Source: Enoplosus armatus
Lineage: Eukaryota > Chordata > Actinopteri > Centrarchiformes > Enoplosidae
Assembly (NCBI RefSeq): GCF_043641665.1
Contig: NC_092186.1
Span: forward strand, 18,831,001-18,895,000
Direction of reading: 5' to 3'
DNA: 64,000 bases
Below, in pieces: positions 47,157 to 57,670 of the stretch. A program made the position numbers and the translations under genes. The notes beneath the pieces were generated by a model. The model had not been told where the DNA came from and made no database searches. It worked only from the letters and a program-made list of their open reading frames with translations. Within the stretch, counting starts at the first letter, position 1, and the number at the start of each line of letters is the position of its first letter.

Positions 47157-48317
47157 TGATGGATAAATTCATATGAATTTGACAAACACATTTCGCCATG
47201 TTTCATATTGCCTTAGCTTTACAAGATAATATTCTCATCATCACCAGTTACCCAGAATGTTTTTTAAGAGCTTTTGACCAGCGTGACCACCCTTTTTCTT
47301 TCTTTTTTTCCTCACTCCTGTCATTATTGGATGAAGCAGTCTCCATGTCTTAAGGAAATACGGTGGAAATTGATTGTTAATGGAATAGTAATGGTTTCTT
47401 GGCTCTTACACATGACAGTGAGATTCATCTTGTAATTTATGAACTTTCGCAGAAGGAAGTTTCCTCTCTGTCTCTAACCCTTTAGTTTTACTCTGACAGA
47501 CTCTCTGGACTCTGGTAAAGAGCCTGCATGAACCTCTCGCTCATGCATTTTCTTTCATGAATGTTCACTGCTTTGTTGTCTGGTAATCCTTTGCTCAGCA
47601 GTTCCATGTAAACGATGTTGTATTGCCAGTTTCTATGTTGTATCTCATTTGCCATGTTAGTGTTTTCTTCTTACAGCACTTTTAGATTATGAACCTTTGC
47701 TCTGAGTGTTTATGTTGGCCTTCCTCCAAAGCTCAATTAAGGATTTATTGAACATTTTTGTGGTTGTTCATTCATTGTTGGTAGTTATATTAATGTTGTT
47801 AATGTTGTAATATGAGATGCTGAATAATGCTGAAATATGAAATCTCATATGTTGCCGGATTCGTTTGCTTGTTTGCTTCCTCTTTTATTCTTCGCACAAT
47901 CATTGAAAGTTTACAAACCCTTCAGAGAGCTTCATCCAGTTTAACACCAACAACTAAAAGGTGCTCTGGTATTTCGAGGGCAGGCCTCAAAAATGTATTC
48001 TACGTGTTGCCCTTACATCACAGGAAAAAAGAGAAGAAAAGAGGGAGAGAGCAAGAGACAGAAAAAGACAGCACCAAGCTAATTTTTAGTGTTTAGCCCC
48101 TAATAGAAATACTAAAGTAACAGGTAATAGCAGAGGCCAGACAGCCAGCAATTTGGAGTTATTTTTTGCCAACCAATTTCAGCCAACCACACAGAGCAAC
48201 AAGCTTCCAACTTCATAAAGCACTGATCCTCCAGAGACACATGGAGAGAGAAAGAGAGAGGTGGAGGCAGAAAAAAGCCAGCAGAGGAGGAATAACAGAA
48301 AGAATTGATCATGTGTT
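47157..48317. other. non-coding stretch, no gene seen
   Basis: Unique. T-rich near 47290-47320. Purine-rich 48020-48070 and 48240-48300. Confidence 0.45.
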
Positions 48318-48340
48318 GGGGGGGGGGGGGGGGGGGGGGG
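48318..48340 (+). repeat. G homopolymer of 23 bases
   Basis: Uninterrupted G run. Runs of this length are prone to sequencing and assembly error, so the true length is uncertain. It gives a poly-Gly/Pro artefact in two frames. Confidence 0.9.
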
Positions 48341-48483
48341 TTGGATATATGGAAACACAACAGAAAATGAGAGGAGGAAAATTGGACAATCAAACGCACG
48401 CACAAACAGAGAGCAGACAATTTCAGAGGGTTGTACAGACGTCTAATCGATTTCATTCCCCTCATTCTCAGCTGAAGCAGCGT

Positions 48484-48509
48484 ACACACACACACACACA
48501 CACACACAC
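48484..48509 (+). repeat. CA microsatellite
   Basis: Uninterrupted CA run of 13 units. Confidence 0.97.
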
Positions 48510-48610
48510 TGGGGATGACAGCAGGGTACATGAATACTGTAATCGAAGGAAACATCTCAGATGGCTCCAGCATGTTAATATTGAATAATCACTCCCTCAT
48601 TTCTCTCTCT

Positions 48611-48611
<1 letters not shown>

Positions 48612-48666
<55 letters not shown>
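48612..48666 (+). repeat. CA microsatellite, longest of the window
   Basis: Uninterrupted CA run of about 27 units preceded by a CT tract. Confidence 0.98.
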
Positions 48667-48668
<2 letters not shown>

Positions 48669-48940
48669 TCTCTGACTCCGATTTATTGACGGAGTGAAAA
48701 TCAAGGCTGCTAAAAGAACAAATTAGAGGGCTGGAGAAGGAACACTTCCCCTGCAGGCGAGGGGACTTCAATTACAATGGAGAGCCGTGTTTGGCAAAAA
48801 AACAAATAAATAAATAATCATAATCATAATTCAAAAAAAATATACCATTAAAATTGTCTCGTGGATTTGCCACTCGCCTCTCCCCAAGAATCAATTTGTC
48901 ATATTCAGGGACGTACATATATGAGAAGCAATCTATTTCA
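48667..48940. promoter_or_regulatory. candidate conserved non-coding block
   Basis: GATTTATTGACGGAGTGAAAATC, ACAAATTAGAGGGCTGG and GACTTCAATTACAATGG form low-repeat sequence between two microsatellites. An AAT run lies at 48806-48828. Function inferred only. Confidence 0.22.
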
Positions 48941-49008
48941 CACTCTGAAAGAATTACTCATTTCCAATTTTCCTTGTTGACATTTGAGCCTTAGGGGTGG
49001 AGGCACTG

Positions 49009-49037
49009 TTTGTTTGTTTGTTTGTTTTTTTGTTTGG

Positions 49038-49083
<46 letters not shown>
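49009..49083 (+). repeat. TTTG tetramer run followed by TG microsatellite
   Basis: TTTG units at 49009-49035 pass directly into an uninterrupted TG run at 49039-49083. Confidence 0.97.
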
Positions 49084-49086
<3 letters not shown>

Positions 49087-49329
49087 GGGGCCACACCATC
49101 ATACTCTCTCTTGAACACACACTCTCTTCCCCCTTTATCTGTCCACAGCAGTATAATTCAGTGAGGTGTGGGTCAAATGTTGAAAAAAAGTTTGATTGAC
49201 AGTTGGATGTCATGATATTATTGGTTGACACAACAGGAAGAAAACATGATTGGATTTTGATATAAGAATACAAAGAAAGGGTTTTAAAAAGCATTATTCA
49301 TTTCACCTTGACTTTTAAGAGTAACTTTT
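49084..49329. other. non-coding stretch
   Basis: Unique spacer, no features. Confidence 0.4.
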
Positions 49330-49482
49330 TGCTTTTGCTGGCCTCCAGTGGTTTAACTTTTCACCATGCTGCAGTGATGTACAGGTGTACTCCGGGACAC
49401 TGTGATGTCACTGTTGAGCATGGTTACAGGTGCAACAAAGCACCCTTTTGACCACACCCAGCTGTGATGTTTGCTGTCATCA
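49330..49482 (+). repeat. interspersed repeat (family C), copy 2
   Basis: GCCTCCAGTGGTTTAACTT, CAGTGATGTACAGGTGTACTCC, GTGATGTCACTGTTGAGCATGG and ACAGGTGCAACAAAGCACCC. Same order as copies at 30040-30185 (inverted) and 57550-57665. Confidence 0.65.
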
Positions 49483-49523
49483 GAGGTGAAACTTTCAACC
49501 AGACAGGAGAGCAATACACAGTC

Positions 49524-50047
49524 ACTTAGTCTAAAGATGGACGACATGACAGCTCCCTGAAAGTGAAGCCACGACATCTCGATCGCCCCCTGGTGGCTGG
49601 CTGCAATATAGGTCATAAACACCACCCCCTCCATGTTAGCGGATGGGACATGGGCCAAACTAAAAAATCAAAGTACACGTCAAATAAATGTTTTCCAAAG
49701 ATGGTTTCTGTCATTTTAGGTAGTTCTTATCATGCTGGTGTTTGTTCAAGTGTTAATTTTTCTGATAAGTTTGGTTTTAATTCGTTATTTGATGCTATAA
49801 AAAAGGGGTGAAACCTCATGATTGACAGCCGGGATTGCCTGTGGTGCACTCGTGATTGGGTCAGGCGGGTATATGGGCGGGACCTCGCTACCGCGGCTCC
49901 ACTCGGCAATCACCACTGCACAGACTCTGGCTCCAAATGACGTCACCAGCGCAAGATTAAGCACCCATATCTGGGATATTATGGCTTCATTTTTGTACAG
50001 TGGGAGGAAGTAGAGACGCGTCATCCATCTTTATATACTGTCTATGG
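49524..50047. mobile_element. complete percomorph MITE with inverted ends
   Basis: The left end ACTTAGTCTAAAGATGGACGAC and the right end GTCATCCATCTTTATATACTG-TCTATGG are inverted matches with a few changes. The interior (CATCTCGATCGCCCCCTGG, GTTAGCGGATGGGACATGGG, TTTTCCAAAGATGGTTTCTG, GTGGGAGGAAGTAGAGACGC) agrees with a high-copy percomorph element I know, whose superfamily I cannot assign. Inner open frames on both strands (49563-50024) are not genes. The preserved CpGs suggest a young copy. Confidence 0.7.
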
Positions 50048-50314
50048 TCTTCAAAGTGTAACTTAAATTCTTTGTGTGAATACCTCATATTTCTATGGTC
50101 AAAAAAATTACTAAATGGCCCTTTAACACACATGTCGTCAACACACTCACTGTCATTACTGTCCTTACTATTTTACTGTTTCACTGTCGAAAAATATGAT
50201 TTAACTCTCATCTAACTCTCTCACTTTCTCTCCTTTCATGCACCTCACGTATTCTTCTTCTATACTGTCTGCGTCTTTCTTTCTCTCTCTCTCTCTCTCT
50301 CCCTCTGCTTGGCT
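50048..50314. other. non-coding stretch with CT run
   Basis: CT dinucleotide run at 50282-50300 inside a pyrimidine-rich stretch. No gene. Confidence 0.5.
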
Positions 50315-50590
50315 GCACCACCAACTGGGGTCAATTAATCATCAAATACTATTTGCATATTTACAGTGGGGCTAAGCTAAGCTGATTACCGTTAGTCCAA
50401 TAGCCGCTGATTCAACAGGGCTTATGCTGCGAAATAATGTGATGAGGATTTGGGGGAAACGGCTTTAGAGCGATCTGATTGGCTCTCATCCCTGAAAGCC
50501 TAAATAACAGAGTGCAACATCAGTGACCTTCACAAAACACCTCGCCGTTGTCTAAACCCCACGACTGCAGTAATTGATTCTGTCCTCTCA
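50315..50590. promoter_or_regulatory. candidate enhancer, POU/homeodomain-site rich
   Basis: GGGTCAATTAATCATC, a perfect octamer ATTTGCAT (50351-50358), AGCTGATTACCGTTAG, two CCAAT-type words (GTCCAATAGCC, CTGATTGGCTC) and GCAGTAATTGATTCTG fall within 260 bp of repeat-free sequence. No open frame of note. Regulatory role is inferred. Confidence 0.35.
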
Positions 50591-50639
50591 CCTTGCATTC
50601 TCTCTCTCCTCTTTAGCCTGTCCTCTCTGTCGTTCTGAG

Positions 50640-51125
50640 TCTCAGTGCCAGGATCATAAAGGACCACACAATCAGGTTTTATGAGATCTCCAGTCAAGTG
50701 ACAAGTACATGGGACACCAAAACCCAGTCATGTCATTTTCCTGGGATGTGAAGGTCTTCCCAGGTCCACTTGGTTCCTATCCAAATTATGTTCAGTCTAA
50801 TCTGGTCTGGTCTGGCTCCAGGACCTTTGCTGCAGTTCTCAGGTCTGTGTGTCAACCAAAGAGCGGACTCGCCATCAGATCTGATAATACTGTTTCTTAA
50901 TCATCACAAGAGACATATGTGCTTTTTGTGTGTGTATTGCTGCTCTGTCCACCACGGCTGCTCATTACAGTAATTGGTGGCGCATCATGCTGTTGTCATG
51001 TTGGTGTTCTCTCTCTCTTTGGGTCTGTTCAGGTCAGCGGTATTTTGGATCAAGTCTAATTATCTTTGGGTCTATTTCAGACAAAGCTCAGACTGTCTTC
51101 GCGTCCCTATCAGATTGTTTCTTTG
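50640..51125 (+). repeat. interspersed repeat (family B), copy 2
   Basis: Blocks at 50948-51085 correspond to 20450-20560 in order. The upstream part (TTTTATGAGATCTCCAGTCAAG, AATCTGGTCTGGTCTGGCTC, a local GGTCTG/GGTCTGGCT repetition) has no counterpart in the first copy and sets the fuller element. Class unknown. Confidence 0.45.
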
Positions 51126-51129
51126 TTTG

Positions 51130-51880
51130 AAAATTAATTTATGTGCACCAGTTTTGAGAAGGTAGACCAAAAAGATGCTTCCAGCCCTCGCAGCCCTCTC
51201 ATTCATTTGAATGGAGCCAGTCCTCAGTGCCACCAAAAGGGGGCTCCAGCAAAACAACATAGGGTTGTTGAACCAGGCTCGACTTTTGCTGCAATGCAAT
51301 GTGACAATTTGAAGGCGCTGCGTTGGCCAGTCAAATACATGCAAGCATTCCTGTTTGATTACTTTTTAACGTGAATGCTGTTTTTCTACTGTTTACCTCA
51401 CGGGCGTCGTGACGAAAGTTAAATTAGTTGCAGCTGACTCTCCAGAGTTGTAAAATCATGTCTGTGAGTATTTTTGGAATCACATAAGCCTTTAAACACA
51501 TTCATCTGTTACTCCAAATGGACGTCCTGGATCATATTTCATAGTCTCACCTGCACCTTAAACAACACGCAGCGCTGTTCTCGGTCTGAACCCCTTGGAA
51601 GCGTATTAGTTCCTTCAGATGGATGACAGAGATTTGACCTTCCGGGAACAAATAGTCTAACTGTACTTACTCTGTAGTTTCAATCATGCATTTTAAAAAT
51701 GTTTACCATCTCCAGCGCTTTTTATAGAAAAAGATAGAAGACCAAGGTCACAACAAATAACAATACTGCTCAAAATGAAATATGACAAGCTTTAGATAGG
51801 GTTTACATTAGATTTGACATTCATGTCTGCCGACAGTAAATCCTGACTTTTCATCTTCTACCACAAAGAACATTTTTACA
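51130..51880 (+). mobile_element. possible transposon remnant
   Basis: CTCATTCATTTGAATGGAG (palindromic ATTCATTTGAAT), ACATAGGGTTGTTGAACC, AAGGCGCTGCGTTGGCCAGTC and GACCTTCCGGGAACAAATAG read like a known type of fish DNA element with many decayed CpGs. No TIRs were found, so boundaries and class are open. Confidence 0.35.
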
Positions 51881-51888
51881 CTCTAAAC

Positions 51889-51925
51889 ATGCTAATGTAT
51901 CACGGTAACATGCTAACATTAGCAT
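51889..51925. other. perfect inverted repeat
   Basis: ATGCTAATGT (51889-51898) and ACATTAGCAT (51916-51925) are exact inverted copies separated by 17 bases. AACATGCTAA words recur in the spacer. Confidence 0.7.
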
Positions 51926-52516
51926 ATAATATATTTCATGTAAATTTGAATATTATTTGATACAAAACTACTGTAAATGTCATTCCATGTCATCTCAGTG
52001 ATAAAGTTCAGATTTTCTAATTTATGAGATGCTAGTCACCTGCTAACACACAGTGTATGCTAGTGAGCGCATCACACATCACACATCACTTCACATGTAA
52101 GATGACCAAACTCTCCCTGTCACACATACAAAGGCTATCATCAAACATTACAGATGTGCACAGTATGTACACAATGAACTGTTTGTCATTGCAGACTATT
52201 ATTCAATGAATTTCTTTTTCCACACCCGTATACAGTCATTTATATGAAAATGAAAAAGCAGGAGGATTTAACTGTATGAACACATCTCTCTCCCATTCTG
52301 CCTTTCACTCCAAACACCTCCTCACCTCTTGTTTTTACTCACCTCTCAACCCATCAAATCACACACCCCCCTTTTCTGATTTTTCTCACCCTTCACTCTC
52401 CCTGCTTCATAAAATGGTGGGGAGGGGTATTACGCTGGGATTAGGTCTCAGCCGGCTTTAATTCCACCTCCTGAAATGAGATCCATGCTGCAGCCAAAGA
52501 GAAGGCTGCTCACAGC

Positions 52517-52519
<3 letters not shown>
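51926..52519. other. non-coding stretch
   Basis: AT-rich, then pyrimidine-rich from 52280 to 52400. No gene. Confidence 0.45.

Positions 52520-52549
<30 letters not shown>
52520..52549 (+). repeat. CA microsatellite
   Basis: Uninterrupted CA run of 15 units, 35 bp before an inverted TG run. Confidence 0.98.
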
Positions 52550-52552
<3 letters not shown>

Positions 52553-52580
52553 CCTACTGTCCTCTATTTATAGCCGTGTT

Positions 52581-52584
<4 letters not shown>

Positions 52585-52629
<45 letters not shown>
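52585..52629 (+). repeat. TG microsatellite
   Basis: Uninterrupted TG run of about 22 units, complementary to the CA run at 52520-52549. Confidence 0.98.
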
Positions 52630-52631
<2 letters not shown>

Positions 52632-53464
52632 GAAAAAACAATAAGTGTGAAGTAGTAGAAGTAGAAACTATGGTTTACATTGTTTGTATCTAGACTTGTC
52701 AACCTCATATCAGAATATTTCAAACTGTTAGATCATTTAAAATTAACACATTTCACTTGACAGGCGTTAAAATGATCTCTTCTTAACAATCATCACAGAA
52801 GGTGGACATTTTGAGTGACATTCATATCGTCATATTGTCCTGTTACATTAATTCTGACATTTTCTACAACATTTTTTACTGTATGTTTTAAAGTAAACAC
52901 AAGTAAAAGTAGAGAATCAACCAATCATCAGTACCAGGTTAGAAAAAACTAATAACTGGCTAAAACCAACATATGTTGGCTGGTATAACACTGCTACTGG
53001 TTTAACAGAACAGTTAACAATCATTTGAAATTACCATGTGATTTTACTGTCTGTAGTCATTTTCTCTTGCTTACAGAATTAACACCTTAACAAACCCACA
53101 CAGACGCTGAGAGGAACTCACCTGACAATGCTGTGTTTAAATGAGGAATGAACCGACACAACTTGGCCTCATGGTTTATGATTAAAACGAGCGTGAAGCC
53201 TTTAAAATCATGCAGTAAACTTTATTGGAGATTGAAACATTGGAAATATCAAATTTAATTGTATTATTTTAAAGTAAAAAAGTTAAAGTACTTCAGTACC
53301 GTATCACCGTGTGTATGTACACGTTTATGCGTGAGAGAGAGAGAGAGTGGGCAGGGACGCGTTAACACAATGTTATCATGTGTGAACATGTGGAGTTTTA
53401 CTGGCCCCTAGTGGCAACATGTGGACACAGAGTTGATCAGTTATGAAATGAGGGACGGCTGTGT
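52630..53464. other. non-coding stretch
   Basis: CCAACATATGTTGG near 52967 is a 14-base palindrome. A GA run lies near 53334-53347. No gene. Confidence 0.45.
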
Positions 53465-53478
53465 TTGTGTGTGTGTGT

Positions 53479-53518
<40 letters not shown>
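53465..53518 (+). repeat. TG then GA microsatellite
   Basis: TG units to 53479 pass into GAGAGACAGAGAGA units to 53518. Confidence 0.97.
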
Positions 53519-53522
<4 letters not shown>

Positions 53523-55338
53523 TGGAGTGAGATAAATTCAGACAGAGACAGACGGGGTGTGCTTGACAAACAAAGCAAGAAAAAACGTACTGAAAGGAAG
53601 GAAGGTTTAGAGGAGAGACAGACGGGGTACAGGCTCGGTCACACTTGAAACAGTCTGCAAACGTTCATCAACAAATTCAAGAATGTGTTTCCTCGTGGCA
53701 GAAGTCCATGCAGTTTGAGAGACAGAGTAAGACTGACCTGTTGTTCAGGAAATATTGATTGATTTTATCCTTGCTTATGTAACTGCGTGGTGAAAGAACT
53801 AGCAGTAGAGTAAAATACATGCTGTATGGGTGGATGTGAGTGCAGGGACATTGATAGACAATAAAGTGTGTGATTTTTATTTTTGGAATATTCTACCCAT
53901 GTCTGTTCCTGTCCTGTCTCCTTTTTGCCACGGCCTGCAATTACATTGCTCCCAACCAACTAGTTCTGGTCTGACCACAGAAGAAAGATGGAGACGGTGA
54001 CACAGACAATGAGCCAGAAAAGGGCAAACAAAGAGAAGGACAGGGACAGAAAAGGGTGAGCCAGAAATGTACAATTACAATAGAAAGAAAGAGAAAAAGA
54101 CTAAACAAACCAGCACATACAAGACCTGTATGTCAGTTGAAAGAGATGAGCAGAGAGTGAGGGAGCAGATGGAGGATAATAGCATTTAGACTTTCCATTT
54201 AAGGGATTTATACACAGCAGTGTTGTTGACCCTTTAACTTTGACACAGACACACATACAGTGCAGGACAGGTCACAGATGTTCATTCATTCATTCCTTTT
54301 TCAGGTTATTTGTGTTTTGGGCAGTGTGACGTCCATTCTGGAGCACTATTCACAGGCGTTAATTGAATGTGAGCAGGTGCAGACATTTTGTAGAGGTTTA
54401 TGGGAAGGTGAAGCGGGTGTCAACAAATTCTTAGTGTTGTGGTGAGGTGCCAAAAGAGGAGCTGATCTCATCTTTATGCAAATTTTAAGTGTCTACAGCA
54501 ATTACACGGATACAGTAGCGAGTGTCGTGGAACAGTATGAGACCAACAAGTTCAAACTAGCACGTTACCACCAATCTAAGATATGATGCGTCTCTACATG
54601 GACACAAAGACACTATTAAGAGCAACTGAGCAAGGAAGGCTCTCCAAATCAAGGGACTCAGTGGTGGTTAAAAAAGACGTATGTGATGCTAGTTGGCTAC
54701 AACCATAACTATTCTTTCATTTGGGATTTTTTTTGGGATGTCCTAGTGTGGGAAATTTGTGATTTGCTTTATTTCTATTTACTTATAAAGCACAATTCAA
54801 ATGGTGCAGAGTAGGGAATTATGGCTACATATTAAAATAATGGAGTCATGCTGCATTACAACATGAATCTGTGCTGACTTCAAGACAATCCCCTATGAAT
54901 TTCACACTTAATCATTTTTTCTTTTTTGCACAAGGAACTGTAAATGAGCTAATTTGAAGGTGTTTCCCCCCAGAATTGATTTTTGCTGGAGATGCGTGCT
55001 CAGGTAAATGTTATTTAATTTGCGTGAAACCTGCTGGATCTCAATAATGTAATGGTGATTTGATACCTTAATTTATCTAAAATAAAAACTGTTAAAGCAG
55101 CTTGTTTATTTGAACACTCCTCTTAGACAAGCCCCACATTTACCCAGAGGGGTCAGAGGTCAAACCCTGCAGCAGGTTGTGGAGGACACTTGGACAAAGT
55201 TGGAGATACAGCATTGGCACTTGTGTCCGTCTAGTTTTTGGATCAGCCTCTCTCTCCACTGGGGCGTCCTGCCATCGCTCCTTGTCAAGCTGTTTGTCGC
55301 GGTGGCGCAACGGCCTGATTAGGTGCTGAGGTTGCCAG
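53519..55338. other. non-coding stretch, no gene seen
   Basis: Purine-rich 53980-54170. From about 55130 the sequence is more balanced and open in several frames. CGCGGTGGCGCAACGG at 55297 looks like a SINE head, but no B box follows convincingly. Confidence 0.4.
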
Positions 55339-55457
55339 GTTGAGTCGTGAAGTACGGAGCAGAGAGCGAAGCCAACAGACAACCTTTACTTACTGGGCCA
55401 AGAGGCAGCTACAGCTCTGGAGCTTCACTGTTGGCAGGCAAGGAAGCCAAGCTGTCG
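55339..55457 (+). CDS. weak candidate exon
   Basis: Lies between GAGGTTGCCAG (AG ends 55338) and CTGTCG|GTAGGT (donor GT at 55458). Two plus frames are open over most of it. One reads AESEANRQPLL...AGKEAKLS. The acceptor has a poor pyrimidine tract and no domain is visible. May equally be a conserved non-coding block. Confidence 0.17.
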
Positions 55458-55641
55458 GTAGGTCTGTCTGGTCTGGATCTCTGGCAATTTGTTCATAGGT
55501 CTAGATGCATGTGTTCGTCCACAGTCCTGCTCATTTGGATGCAAATATTACCTCTGGATGTCATTTGTAGCAGCTGTGGAATTTGCTGGTGATTTTGAAT
55601 CTAAAAAATCATGTCTGTAATTTGCAAAGTAAAAATGTTTG

Positions 55642-55682
<41 letters not shown>

Positions 55683-56287
55683 AAGAAGAATTTGTGTTGA
55701 GGTTATGAACATTACTTGGAATGATCTTGTGAGAAAGTTTTGTTGATTAGACTACACTGAAAAATCAGAATAGGAGTTACAACTAGATCCCATCCTGAGG
55801 TGTAGGCACAGGTAGTGGTGAAGAGGCAGCAGTTAGACGGTGAAGCTTCTTCTTTCTGAATCGGATTCTCTCATAACGATGTGAGAATAAGAGAATACAA
55901 ACTTTTCACAATCCCTCAAAATTTGTGTCAGTTATGACAATATGACAATAGATTTATTTAAGATTTTAAAGTTATGATCCTTAAGATTTCAATCCAAGTT
56001 GATGTGGCAACAATTGTGGCGACTGGTGTCATTTTACATTAGCAGTGCTTTAATAAAGCTCAGATATGGTGTTAGGAGAGTGAACAGTGAGGCTAATATC
56101 AAGTACAGTAATGCTGGATTATATGTATTGTGTGACTCCCTTGTGCGTGTGAAGACAATTTGAATCCCACACAGGAATGGCGGACTCCACCGCAAAAGAT
56201 AGAACCTACCATATAGTGAGGTAATAACAGAATGGAAATAGGATTGACTGGCTGACCATATCACAAACAGGTTTTGATTTCATGAAA
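55458..56287. other. non-coding stretch
   Basis: Contains an AT microsatellite (55647-55678). Otherwise AT-rich unique DNA. Confidence 0.5.
55647..55678 (+). repeat. AT microsatellite
   Basis: Uninterrupted AT run of 16 units. Confidence 0.97.
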
Positions 56288-56565
56288 GGGATTACACTTT
56301 AAAATGTTGGTTCACCAAAATCACAAAAACATATTTTCTCACCTATCCCAAGTGGGATCTAACCATGTAGATATTTTTGGTTTTATGTATTATATCTGGC
56401 AACCCATTACATTGTAGGTTAATTGGATTTTGTATGTGTTGTTCAAAGCATTGAAAAGTTGTATTTGAAAATGTTTTTAAAAAAAAACAGTGTATATCTC
56501 TTGGGTAATCCCTAGACCTCACTGCCAAGCAGAGGTGTTGTGCTGCGTATACACAGTTATACAGT
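56288..56565 (+). repeat. percomorph interspersed repeat (family D)
   Basis: AAAATGTTGGTTCACCAAAATC, ACAAAAACATATTTTCTCACC, AGATATTTTTGGTTTTATG, TTCAAAGCATTGAAAAGTTG and ACAGTGTATATCTCTTGGG follow the order of a very common percomorph repeat that begins with GGGTTGGTTCACCC. One copy only in this window, no coding capacity. Confidence 0.65.
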
Positions 56566-57299
56566 GCACCCACCTCTGGGGATCGTACCTACCTAAAACT
56601 AGGTAAAGATACAAATGGCGGCCACAGTATACCCATAAGACATCATTACACTACCAATGTCAACGTTTCATTGGCTCTCCTTCAAGGCAGAGTTCCTCCT
56701 TCACATTCACCTCTTGTGGTCGACTTTAAAGACGCTACAGGTGAGATTTCGTTCTTGATCACTATCAAAGCAACTGCGATGGTGAGCAAAATTCAGCAAA
56801 TCCTGCTGCTTATCACGCCACTGTTTCTAAGCATGACTCTTAGTTTTAAACAGCAGAATATTCGGGGAGAAACAGCAGCAACATTAAGCTGCTTTGTTCT
56901 TTCATAAGGCAGGATTTGGGAGGTTTGGGGTTGGATTTTCCATGAAAGCTGTAAATTCCTTTCCAGCGGGATGTTAAATAACATTTTCATTAGAGCACAG
57001 AGGCTGTAAGCAGGGCTTCTGTGGCTGCAGTGGTCTGGTTAGTTTTGTGGCCGAGAAAAACATGAAACTATAAAAACATCTTAGCGGTGGTACCATTAAA
57101 TCCAGAGACTGGACTACACAAACATCTTTGGTTTTCAAGACAAAGCAGGAGTAAAATCGCTTTCTGGCAATTAAGGTCACCGCAGTTGCCTCCTCATTCA
57201 CCTGCTGCCACTTTAATCTCATTTCAGCTGTGATGCACGAGATGAGAACATTGAAAGTTCTCAAAAAGCTGCCAATTACTTGTGAAAAAACATTCTGTA
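56566..57299. other. non-coding stretch, no gene seen
   Basis: Unique. A 116-codon minus frame (56974-57324) and a 78-codon plus frame (56671-56907) are unfamiliar. The plus frame has CTACAG|GTGAGA at about 56740, a good donor, but no acceptor. Confidence 0.4.
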
Positions 57300-57440
57300 A
57301 TATAATATTGTCGGAAAAGTCCAAATATATTCAATTTACAGTGCTATGAAATAAAAATATAAAGCAGCAAATTCTCACATTTGAGTAGCTGGAACTAGAG
57401 AATGTTGTAATTTTTCCCTGCCAAATTACTAATAACTTTT
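57300..57440 (+). repeat. percomorph interspersed repeat (family E) fragment
   Basis: CAATTTACAGTGCTATGAAATA, AGCAGCAAATTCTCACATTTG and AGTAGCTGGAACTAGAGAATG match the middle of a widespread element that normally ends near an AATCGATTAATCG motif, which is missing here. Confidence 0.55.
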
Positions 57441-57548
57441 CAAAATTGTTGTATATTAATGCCTTAAGGGGCCTTATGCGTGCCAATATTCCCCACACCA
57501 TTACACCACCACCGTGAACCACTGACACAAGGCAGGACACAGGCAACA
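57441..57548 (-). pseudogene. Tc1-type transposase fragment
   Basis: The minus strand translates to VVHGGGVMVWGIL, the conserved VxxGGGxxMVWG block of Tc1 transposases, preceded by CLVS and followed by RPLKA. Only about 35 codons survive. The catalytic acidic residues are outside the fragment, so it is inactive. It is flanked by two other repeats with no unique DNA between, so it was probably cut by their insertion. Confidence 0.65.
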
Positions 57549-57670
57549 TTTTTCCAGGGATGCAGAGGTGTACTCAAAGGTGTGTCTGTACACTGTGACA
57601 TCACTGTTGGGTGTGGTTACAGGTGAAATAACACTTTTGATCAAGCCCAACTATGCCAGAGTGACCCAGC
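57549..57670 (+). repeat. interspersed repeat (family C), copy 3
   Basis: GCAGAGGTGTACTC, CACTGTGACATCACTGTTGGG and GTGGTTACAGGTGAAATAACAC align with the copies at 49330 and 30040 (inverted). Its start is shorter. Confidence 0.6.

Noticed and set aside
48112..48588. 153- and 140-codon ORFs on opposite strands
   Set aside because: Both pass through the G homopolymer and a CA run, giving poly-Pro/Gly and Thr/His repeats. Not genes.
55297..55345. tRNA/SINE head (GGTGGCGCAACGG ... GGTTGAGTCG)
   Set aside because: The B box lacks the required GTTC core and no SINE body follows.
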